A stretch of DNA of 64,000 nucleotides from a bacterium (lineage in GTDB: Bacteria; Vulcanimicrobiota; Xenobia; Xenobiales; JADMJV01), in assembly GCA_018266105.1 (NCBI GenBank), contig JAFEBA010000050.1, positions 89,868 to 153,867 of the forward strand, given 5' to 3'. This document shows, one piece after another, positions 1-7,380 of this stretch. Made by a program: the position numbers and the translations under genes. Positions within the stretch are counted from its first letter, which is position 1. Every line of letters begins with the position of its first letter. The notes beneath the pieces are model-generated. The model was not told the DNA's origin. It did no database searches and was given only the letters and a program-made list of their open reading frames with translations.

Positions 1-887
1 AAGAGCCCGAGCATTTAGCCACAACGCTCCAGGAACAAGCGCGTCAAACCCAGCAAAAGCGGGAACTAATTACCCAACAGGTGCAGGCCATTTCACCCAG
101 GATCGAGGAACTCGGCCACTCCTTCCAGCAATGCGCCAACGTTGTTGACAAGGGAACCGACCAGATCGCGTCCCACTTCGACAACTTCGGCAAGTCCCTC
201 ACGCAGCGCGTCGGCGAAGTCACCCAGGCCGTCCAGTCTTTGAGCAAAGGAGGCGAATCTCTGCGCCAGGACCTGGCAGAAGGGGCCAAAGCATTGGACC
301 AAAGCGTCCATGAGCAGGAGGCAGGACTGAACCAGGCTGTGGCGGCCCTACAAAAACTGAGCCAGGCGGTTGAACAAGCGGTGACGACTGTCAGCAAAAC
401 CGCTGACGAACTGGACAAGTCCCTGTCTGGATTCGAAAAGGAACTGGGCACACAAACCACGGAGCTGCAAAACTTCTACAAATCACTATCAACCAAGCTT
501 CAGAACCAGTCGACTGAGATGAAGAGCCACCTGAATACCGCCTCCAAGGCACTTCAAGGCGAACTCAATTCACTGGCCAAGGACACCATTGGCAAGGCGC
601 TCCAAGATCAGCAGGCCAAGGTCACTGATAAAATCCAAACCGAGGTAAAAAAACAACTGACGGAAGTCGCCAAGCACTTTGTGGACGACGGAGCCGGGTA
701 CTGCTCAAAGAAAATCACCGCGGCCAGCACCCAATCCAGCGAAACGAACAAACTGCTGGACCATTTGGTGCACGACCTCAAAACTCGTGGAGATTTAGGG
801 AAAATGGTCAAACGCGGAATTAGCGACGCGCACAAAATTCTTGCCAAAGCAGCCCTTAAAACTGCATCTTTCGGAATTCTAGGTTAG
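1..887 (+). CDS. Long coiled-coil protein, 5' end cut by window edge
   Basis: The reading frame is open from base 3 with no stop, so the gene begins outside the window; 294 residues are visible. The GTG at 81 is only an internal possibility. The visible part is almost entirely heptad-like helix rich in Gln, Lys, Ser, Thr and Ala. It has no signal peptide or membrane segment, and a short non-coiled tail ends in FGILG. It is the first visible gene of a same-strand run with a second coiled-coil protein (10 bp downstream), a WXG100-like protein and a kinase. Long helical proteins near WXG100 genes are often type VII-type substrates or structural partners, but that role is inferred from context only. 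Confidence 0.75.
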   Translation, partial: EPEHLATTLQEQARQTQQKRELITQQVQAISPRIEELGHSFQQCANVVDKGTDQIASHFDNFGKSLTQRVGEVTQAVQSLSKGGESLRQDLAEGAKALDQSVHEQEAGLNQAVAALQKLSQAVEQAVTTVSKTADELDKSLSGFEKELGTQTTELQNFYKSLSTKLQNQSTEMKSHLNTASKALQGELNSLAKDTIGKALQDQQAKVTDKIQTEVKKQLTEVAKHFVDDGAGYCSKKITAASTQSSETNKLLDHLVHDLKTRGDLGKMVKRGISDAHKILAKAALKTASFGILG

Positions 888-897
888 GAGTCGGAAT

Positions 898-1806
898 ATG
901 GACGTAACCGAAAACGTCGAGGCGGCCCTCAAGCAAATCATGACCAACCAGGCGGACTGTGGTCGGTTGCGCACTCAACTGGACTCATCCAAACACGTCC
1001 TCAGCGAAATCCAAGCCCAGACCGCTAAGGTGGAGAGCCAACTGCTGCCGACCATACAGCAGATGGACAGCTCCATACAACAGTCGTCAACTTCCATCCA
1101 CGATCTTTCCAGTCATATCCAGAAGTCATTTCAAGATACGGAAAATCTAATCAGCGAAGCCCAATCGCAGGTTGGTTCGGACTTCGACTTTGTCAAAGAG
1201 GCACTCCAACAAATCAACTCTAAGCAGACGGAACTTCAGAACAAGCTCAAAGAAGCCTTGGAAAACAGCCGAAAGACAACCCAGAGTGTACAGGAAAAAT
1301 CCAAACAATTAATGGATCAATTCAATCAGCCCCTGCAGGAGCTAACCCAGTTTCTTGATGGTGACTTCAGGAACCAGCTCGTTCAGGATCAGCGAGATTT
1401 ACAAGCAAAGAGCCAGGAGCTGGCCAAAGGCATTCGCGAGGGACTGATCCATCAGGCCGACGGCGCGCTGGCCAAGGCAGAGAAGAGACTGCAAACGACG
1501 CGGGAAACCCTGGAAAAACGGAAGGCCGAGATCAAGAAGGCGGGGGACAAGGCTTCAGCCGAAGCCAACAGCAAGTTACAAAGCAGCGTACAGGGTTATC
1601 TGACCAAAACCGAGGGCAAGGTCAAGGACACAGTCGGCAAGCTTCAGAAACTGACGAACGATATTCGAACACAAGCCGATCGAACAGCAACTGTCATGAA
1701 GGGCTTTGGAACCGCATCCAAGGCCTCCGGAACCGGCCTGGAATGCCTCTGCGGCTTGGTGAACGAGGTTCGCACAACCCTGCACAAAGTCGGAATTGAC
1801 GTCTAG
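898..1806 (+). CDS. Long coiled-coil protein
   Basis: 302 residues, starting at ATG 898 behind a GGAG ribosome site that overlaps the upstream stop. The protein is helical nearly throughout, with Gln- and Lys-rich heptads from about residue 5 to 260. It then has a less regular tail (about 265-302) rich in Gly and Ser containing a CLCG motif. It has no signal peptide or membrane helix. It sits 10 bp after one coiled-coil gene and 10 bp before the WXG100-like gene, so it is very probably cotranscribed with them. Fold and composition resemble the upstream neighbour, suggesting ancient paralogy, though alignable identity is low by eye. The family was not recognised. Confidence 0.8.
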   Translation: MDVTENVEAALKQIMTNQADCGRLRTQLDSSKHVLSEIQAQTAKVESQLLPTIQQMDSSIQQSSTSIHDLSSHIQKSFQDTENLISEAQSQVGSDFDFVKEALQQINSKQTELQNKLKEALENSRKTTQSVQEKSKQLMDQFNQPLQELTQFLDGDFRNQLVQDQRDLQAKSQELAKGIREGLIHQADGALAKAEKRLQTTRETLEKRKAEIKKAGDKASAEANSKLQSSVQGYLTKTEGKVKDTVGKLQKLTNDIRTQADRTATVMKGFGTASKASGTGLECLCGLVNEVRTTLHKVGIDV

Positions 1807-1816
1807 GAGGTAGCGA

Positions 1817-2104
1817 GTGTCTGACATCAAGGCTTCCATTGACCGAATTGACCAAACCGCGCAACTGCTGAACCAGGCCAGCCTCGACGCAGCGGAACTC
1901 AGCAAAAAGCTGGAACGGTCGGCCAGTTCCCTGGTAGACGACTGGAAGGGAGCAAGCTCTCAGGGTTTCATGGACGACTTGCAGCGATTGGTCAAACTCG
2001 GCCAAGAATATGCGACGACAATTCAGGAGGCAGAGCGCCAACTGCGGAGCGTGTCTCAGCGCCTATCTTCTTTGGATAGCTGGTCTCAGTCGCCGACCGA
2101 ATGA
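1817..2104 (+). CDS. WXG100-like small helical protein (ESAT-6/type VII superfamily)
   Basis: 95 residues, GTG start 5 bp after a perfect AGGAGG. The size and layout match the WXG100 superfamily: an N-terminal helix (residues 2-40), a turn carrying Trp-Lys-Gly (within DDWKGASSQGF, about residues 43-53), and a second helix to about 85. WXG100 proteins form helical-hairpin dimers and are exported by FtsK/EccC-type type VII machines. No EccC or FtsK ATPase gene is visible here; it could lie upstream of base 1. The next gene starts inside this stop codon (ATGA), so the two products are probably made in fixed ratio. The hairpin and W-x-G are seen; export is inferred. Confidence 0.75.
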   Translation: MSDIKASIDRIDQTAQLLNQASLDAAELSKKLERSASSLVDDWKGASSQGFMDDLQRLVKLGQEYATTIQEAERQLRSVSQRLSSLDSWSQSPTE

Positions 2105-2859
2105 ATTCCTTTGACATACTGCTGGAAGATTACGAATTTGCATATCTGTGCGGTTTGACCCAGGTTCGATATGTGGTCGGTTTCCACAATCGCTTCGCAA
2201 ACTGGTTGCCCGAGGAATGGTCGACTTTGCAAAAACGGGCTCGCTACTCCTTAAGAGCCAAGGGCTATCTTAAAGAGGAGCCAGTCCAAATAGCCGGCCC
2301 GCTGGCTAAAACGATGCAAACGATCGCTGGTGCTCGCACTGTCTACCATCGCCAGAGCTTAGAAGACTCGACCTATTTTTACGAAAGTGACAGTTTTTGC
2401 CATATCACCTTGTCAAGTCAGGGCACCAAGCAAGGGGTGCGCCTGCTTCGCAAAAACGGTGAGCTTATCGCGGCCCTGCTAAAGCCATTTGAGGAAATGG
2501 GAAGGTACGCCGCGGCTGCCTTTCGCGCGGAAATTCCCGACGACACCTATCGAATCTTTAAACAAACTTTGACTCGCAAGGGACCCTCGGAGGCGGCCCA
2601 ACTTTTATGTGATGAGTTGAGTCAATCTGAGGCGACCTTGTTTGCCCAAGAACTGACCCATACCCGGCAAAACGGGATTATCCAGAGGTTGACCCGCTCC
2701 AAGGGAGGCCAATGGACTTCCGAAAGCCTGGCTTTCTTGCTAACTCCTGGAGGAATCTGGGAATGCCAAGCCGCTTCCGGCCACACCATTTTTAATCCCA
2801 TCGAAGGCAAGCGCCTACAAAGCAAACTGGTGGATTTTTGTGGGCAAAGTGGCCGGTAA
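2101..2859 (+). CDS. Partner protein of the WXG100-like gene, function unknown
   Basis: 252 residues, ATG overlapping the WXG100 stop by 4 bp, which implies translational coupling. It is soluble, with no signal peptide or membrane helix. The N-terminal third is helical with a GPLAKTM segment near residue 65. The middle looks like a beta-sheet platform around the ITLSSQGTKQGVRLL stretch, and a helical part and short beta end follow. The overall order faintly recalls the EspG-type chaperones that bind PE/PPE or WXG substrates in mycobacterial ESX systems, but this is an impression, not an alignment. It is followed after 87 bp by the PEGA kinase on the same strand. Confidence 0.75.
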   Translation: MNSFDILLEDYEFAYLCGLTQVRYVVGFHNRFANWLPEEWSTLQKRARYSLRAKGYLKEEPVQIAGPLAKTMQTIAGARTVYHRQSLEDSTYFYESDSFCHITLSSQGTKQGVRLLRKNGELIAALLKPFEEMGRYAAAAFRAEIPDDTYRIFKQTLTRKGPSEAAQLLCDELSQSEATLFAQELTHTRQNGIIQRLTRSKGGQWTSESLAFLLTPGGIWECQAASGHTIFNPIEGKRLQSKLVDFCGQSGR

Positions 2860-2946
2860 AAAAGCCGACAGGACTTTTCACTTTAAGCTCCAATTCGCAG
2901 CGGTGCGACAGTGCGAAGTGCCAAAGCTGAACGCCCTCTGGATACT

Positions 2947-5055
2947 GTGTTCCGACCTAACGTAAATAGCAAAATTTGGCTCAACCAATGCTGCTACCGG
3001 TTTCTGGAACATCCGTCTGCTCCCGGCTATGTCTTTGGGCAAGAAGGTAAGGCTGCAACAGTCTATCAATTGCAAAGCAGCGACGAGAAGTCAGCTTTTG
3101 GAAAGTCGATCGCACTCAAGGTCTTTAAGCCGCAGCACCGCACTCCCAAGCTGGTCTCGCTTACTCGACAAACCTCGAAGTTTGCGTCACTAAAGGGCTT
3201 CCGGGTGTTGCAGCGCACGGTTTTAGCGCCCCCTGAGTTCGAAGAACTACTCTCTCAAGAGCGTGATCTAGTTTATTCGATTGTAATGCCCTGGATTGAA
3301 GGCCCGAATTGGATGGAGATAATCGGGACCAAACGAGAGTTCAGTCAAATCCAATGTCAACAGATAGCTCGACTCGTCGCCGAAAGCCTGCTGGCGCTGG
3401 AACATGAAGGGCTTAGCCATTGCGACCTATCCTCTGCCAATATTCTTCTGCCTGAATTGGTCACCCAGGGGAAGGGCATTGAATTTGTTGACGTCGAGCA
3501 GTTTTATGCCCCCGGCATTGATCGCCCAAAGATCTTGACCAGCGGTTCACCTGGCTACTCCAGCTCGACTCTCGTCGACCAGCTTTGGTCAAGCGCTGGA
3601 GACCGCTTGGCCGGCGCGATTATACTCTCTGAGATGCTTTGTTGGTGCGACGCTGAGTTCCGTGGCAAATCCGGACTGGAGAGCTATTTTGAGCCGGATG
3701 AAGTGGGAAGACCAGGCTCTCGCTACGAACTGATGGTTGCGACTCTAGACAGGCTTTGGGGTAAAGATGCCGCCGGCCTGCTGATTTCTGCCTGGACGGC
3801 CGACAGCCTGGAAAATGCGCCCTTGTTCGCTGACTGGTTGATGGCTATCCCGAAACCGGAGACGTCCAAATTCAGGTTAGAGCCGACGACCACACCTAAA
3901 GCCCACGCCTCAGTCGGTTCCGGCCCTTCGATGCTACAGACTCAGCTAGATTTAGCGAGTGCCTTCGAAGTAGAAGGCAAAACTGAGCAAGCACTCTCGG
4001 CTTATCGCAGGGCACAGAAACTGGTCGGACCAAACCAAGCGTTGGCAAGCGAACTCGACATTGTCATCGTTGAGCTTGAGAGGGAAGTCGAGCGACAAAG
4101 GGCCCGTGAGGCACCCCCGCTTGCGGTCGCGGCAAAGCCTGAAGCCAAGCCGACGGCTACGCTCCGGCGCTCGCCCGGGCCGACTCCTAGGAAAGTCCTT
4201 GTCCCGGCGCTTGCCCTCTTAGCAGGGTCACTTTTTAGCTACCAGTCATGGACTCATCGGCCCGGAAGAATATCGGTCTACTGTGATATTGCTGGGGCAT
4301 CGATCAAGCTCGATGGCCAGATCAAGGGTATGACCTCAGCCAAGGAAAACGGTGATCCCGTTGTAAAGGCGTCGGTTCCCCCTGGAAGCCACCAGATAAC
4401 AGTCTCTTTGAAGGGCTACAAGCCTCAAACCCGGCAACTTGAGATACAGGCAGGAGAGGAGAGAACCCTGGCGTTCAAGCTGGAACCAATCCTGGTCGAC
4501 TTAAGATTTAAGCTGAACCCACCCTCAGTCAATCTTTCGATGAACGGCTCCACTTTTAAACCGGTCAAAACAGGCAGCGTGACTTCATACGCTCCCGGCG
4601 AATACCAGATCAGGGCTAGCGCGGTGGGCTACAAAAGCTTCGCAAGCAAATTTACCCTCGAAGCTGACCACCCAAAAACTTTGGCAATAAATCTGCAGCC
4701 GGCTCTTCACGAACTCGAGGTCAAAACATCGACTGAACCCGCGCATGTTGTGGTCAAGACCAAAGAGGGGGGTGTCGCCGCCCAAGGCCAGACCCAACAG
4801 GGTAAGTTCTCCTGTGCCGTTGTGCCCGGCTCCTACGTAATCCTGGTGACCAAAGATGGTTATGAGGATGCCTCACAAGAATGCTCAGTCGCGTTAAAAG
4901 ACGGCAAGAAATCTCTCAGTATCACTTTGAATCAGATCGTCGTAGCCCCAGTTGAGACCGACCAGCCTGGCAAACCGGTGCAGATCCAGGCAGAAAACAA
5001 CGGCGTGCAAGTTCAGTTTAACAGGGGCGGGTTCCAGGTAAAGGCGGGGTTTTAA
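2947..5055 (+). CDS. Membrane Ser/Thr protein kinase with three PEGA repeats
   Basis: 702 residues from GTG 2947. This start is preferred over GTG 2911 because the downstream paralogue has a GTG at the same homologous codon, which puts the ATP lysine (K58) and loop histidine (H158) at identical positions in both. Residues about 20-300 form a Hanks-type kinase: ALKVFK, HCDLSSANIL (Cys replaces the usual Arg) and DVE in place of DFG (D182). A TPR-like helical segment follows (about 335-390), then one membrane helix (about 415-435), then three PEGA beta repeats each ending in a GY turn. Predicted topology is cytoplasmic kinase with PEGA array outside. It ends the WXG100 run. The atypical HCD and DVE leave catalytic strength uncertain. 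Confidence 0.88.
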   Translation: MFRPNVNSKIWLNQCCYRFLEHPSAPGYVFGQEGKAATVYQLQSSDEKSAFGKSIALKVFKPQHRTPKLVSLTRQTSKFASLKGFRVLQRTVLAPPEFEELLSQERDLVYSIVMPWIEGPNWMEIIGTKREFSQIQCQQIARLVAESLLALEHEGLSHCDLSSANILLPELVTQGKGIEFVDVEQFYAPGIDRPKILTSGSPGYSSSTLVDQLWSSAGDRLAGAIILSEMLCWCDAEFRGKSGLESYFEPDEVGRPGSRYELMVATLDRLWGKDAAGLLISAWTADSLENAPLFADWLMAIPKPETSKFRLEPTTTPKAHASVGSGPSMLQTQLDLASAFEVEGKTEQALSAYRRAQKLVGPNQALASELDIVIVELEREVERQRAREAPPLAVAAKPEAKPTATLRRSPGPTPRKVLVPALALLAGSLFSYQSWTHRPGRISVYCDIAGASIKLDGQIKGMTSAKENGDPVVKASVPPGSHQITVSLKGYKPQTRQLEIQAGEERTLAFKLEPILVDLRFKLNPPSVNLSMNGSTFKPVKTGSVTSYAPGEYQIRASAVGYKSFASKFTLEADHPKTLAINLQPALHELEVKTSTEPAHVVVKTKEGGVAAQGQTQQGKFSCAVVPGSYVILVTKDGYEDASQECSVALKDGKKSLSITLNQIVVAPVETDQPGKPVQIQAENNGVQVQFNRGGFQVKAGF

Positions 5056-5673
5056 ATAAGCCACGGCATGCCACGGCATGTTTCCCTTCATAGTTTATGC
5101 TTCTTATTTTCTTCTCGCAGCTCGCAGCCACTGATGTCGCCGCTGGGGTCGGATCACTTGGTCCGGCCTACCCACCGATCGCGAACTGGAATACGCGGCT
5201 TTGCGGTCAAATGGACAGTCGGCCATCCCGGACAAACGAATACTACGTCGCCGAGTCTGACACGGGGGATGCACCAGACCGAAATACAGGCTACAAAAAC
5301 GTGAGTTTACAAGCAAGCGACAAGCGGAACCGCGGTCGGGACGGCCAAAAATTTCTCAACAAAAGTGGACTCCCCCGCCCCCAGCAATGGTGAGTAAGTC
5401 GTAACTAGCCATTCATGGCCGATGGAGCAGATAAGGCAGCTCAGATAGCAACCTCCTCAAAGGCACTGTCACCTGGTACTGCCGGCAGGGCGGAATTGAA
5501 GGCGATGCGCCTCGAACGCAGGTCTAGAGCAAAAAACACGCGACCTTGTCACGATGACATCAGACACATCCGAGTTCAGGGAACTCCTCACCCGCTCCCG
5601 CGACCTGCCCCTGACCTCTCAACGTCCTTGCCCCATCTTCTCGTTTCTTCCTAGATAGGGAAGGTCGGACTCT
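5056..5673. other. Intergenic stretch without a convincing gene
   Basis: About 620 bases between the first PEGA kinase and the end of the lectin protein gene. The open frames here are short, overlapping and low in recognisable composition. A perfect 10-base tandem duplication lies just after the kinase stop. No tRNA-like fold, strong promoter or clear terminator was seen. It may hold gene debris. Confidence 0.5.
5061..5080 (+). repeat. Perfect 10-bp tandem duplication
   Basis: The unit ccacggcatg occurs twice head to tail directly after the kinase stop codon. Each junction also contains the palindromic core GGCATGCC. It could be a slippage product or a small protein-binding site. Confidence 0.7.
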
Positions 5674-7263
5674 CTAGTACCGCGCCCCTGTCTGACTCGC
5701 CCACACGGGCGTGGCGCCTCCGCCGCTCTCACGATAGAGAACCAGATTCCCGTCGTTCTGGAGGCAGAGTGAATAGTTGCCCCAGCTACCGCTGCCATTG
5801 CCGGTCCAAATGACCTGGCCATTTCCGCCTGCTACTCTGAGGAAGCCGTTGCCGTCGAGCAGCAGTTTTGCCCCTTGATTGTTGGTGGAAGTATTCCAAA
5901 TAGGACGATTTCCATCATACAAAACGATATTTCCATCACTCTGGCAGTGCAACTTAAACCTGCCGTTCTGAGAAATCAGTGACTCTCCGTTATAAAGAGT
6001 GGAGCCGGAGTTTAGTCGGTCGGTGTGAACTGGCGCCGCCGCGGGAGGCGGGGCGGCTGATCCGACTTTCAAGGGAAAGGCTACGCTTGCCGTCTGTAGG
6101 GAGTAAGTGTCCATTGCGTCGAGCTGCAATTTATAGTCGCCGGGTTCTAGACTGGAAGGCAGAGCCACCACGCCCGTCACTTTGGCTGAAAATTGATTCA
6201 GTTCTGGGCGCAGTGCCTCGGTCGCATAGGCGTTTCCGACTTTGGAACCGTCGCTTTTAAAGAGAGTCGTGGTGAGCTGCACCGAGGCGAGTCGGTCTGG
6301 ACCGGCACGAATATTGTTCAGTCCCAGTGCGTAGCTGAGTGAGTCTCCGGCGGAGGCGCCGGCCTCCTGCACGGACCTGCCCCGAACTGTCAGCCGACTA
6401 CTCTCGATGGCAATCGGCGGCAACTGTTTGGTAATCTCCGTGGGGAGGGACCCGTTTCGTTTGAAGTAGCACATCCCTTCGGCTGCCTTGGCGATATCCT
6501 CGACATTGCGTATAGCGCTGCCCGAAACCACAACGCTTGGGTTGCCGTCACCGGAATTTCGGACGTACGCGAAAAACGGGGCGGCGGAGCGACCAATTCC
6601 CAGTCGATCCAGCAAAGCATCGCTGAGATAATCCGATTGTCGCGCCACTCGAGGCAGATCGTCCGCCGAAAAGCCGTTGCGCCGTCGACTTTCATCAAAG
6701 GCATTGGACATTCGAACGGTCTCATCGACGTCACGCCCTACGCAGTAAACTAGAGTTTGGTCTGGAGCCGAGAGATTGAGAATCTCGTGAAGGCTCTCAA
6801 CATCCAGACCTGTTTGTTTCTGGCTCTCCTGTTCGCCCAACAGATTGAGGAGCCGGGAAATCATCAGATCAGCATCCAATGAGCACAGCACGTTGCGCTG
6901 AATAGCATTGGGAGCGATACGCTCTGGGCTCCCCTGGGCATTGAACCAGACAATCGCATAACAAGGCATCGCCTGGTCCCCGACGCCGAGACGGATCCGC
7001 AACTCGGTGGGGAGTGTCTGCTTAAGGACAAAAATGCCGGTATTCTTCTCTTCGTTTCGGGCCAGCCGCAGGGCATCGCGGCGCCGGCTGATTGAGCTTA
7101 AAAGCGACTCGTGTTGCGCGGGCGAGGCGGAGAAGATGCAAATCGCATATTCACTCTTCAGCTCGCGCGGCTTGGCAAGGCCCGTGGAAGCCAGGACAAA
7201 AAACACCAGAGAAATGCGACCCGCTAGACGGGCAAGACGACTAAAAGAATAGCAGCCCAGCAT
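5674..7263 (-). CDS. Secreted protein with duplicated module and C-terminal bulb-type lectin domain
   Basis: 529 residues from ATG 7263, chosen because the protein then opens with a signal peptide (hydrophobic LVFFVLAST about residues 17-28); the same frame stays open far upstream, antisense to the kinase. Residues about 35-270 contain two copies of a module ending in a Pro-(Cys/Phe) strand, a G-(S/N)-P turn and an R-N-V motif, also duplicated in the 712-residue protein at 9477. A beta-rich segment follows. Residues 419-529 match the B-lectin (GNA-like) fold: QSDGNIVLY and QNDGNLVLY fit the mannose-site QxDxNxVxY, and the middle site is degraded (LLDGNGFLRV). It is probably an extracellular glycan-binding protein, divergent from the second PEGA kinase across a 117-bp gap. 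Confidence 0.85.
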   Translation of the reverse strand: MLGCYSFSRLARLAGRISLVFFVLASTGLAKPRELKSEYAICIFSASPAQHESLLSSISRRRDALRLARNEEKNTGIFVLKQTLPTELRIRLGVGDQAMPCYAIVWFNAQGSPERIAPNAIQRNVLCSLDADLMISRLLNLLGEQESQKQTGLDVESLHEILNLSAPDQTLVYCVGRDVDETVRMSNAFDESRRRNGFSADDLPRVARQSDYLSDALLDRLGIGRSAAPFFAYVRNSGDGNPSVVVSGSAIRNVEDIAKAAEGMCYFKRNGSLPTEITKQLPPIAIESSRLTVRGRSVQEAGASAGDSLSYALGLNNIRAGPDRLASVQLTTTLFKSDGSKVGNAYATEALRPELNQFSAKVTGVVALPSSLEPGDYKLQLDAMDTYSLQTASVAFPLKVGSAAPPPAAAPVHTDRLNSGSTLYNGESLISQNGRFKLHCQSDGNIVLYDGNRPIWNTSTNNQGAKLLLDGNGFLRVAGGNGQVIWTGNGSGSWGNYSLCLQNDGNLVLYRESGGGATPVWASQTGARY

Positions 7264-7380
7264 CCGCTCGAGATTCTCCCGGATCCGAGAGATTCCTGTA
7301 GATTGATCGACTGGAGACCGGAAGATCAGGCAGGACCAAACCGGAACAACCAAGAATTCTGGCCACCTTGCGGACGAAAA

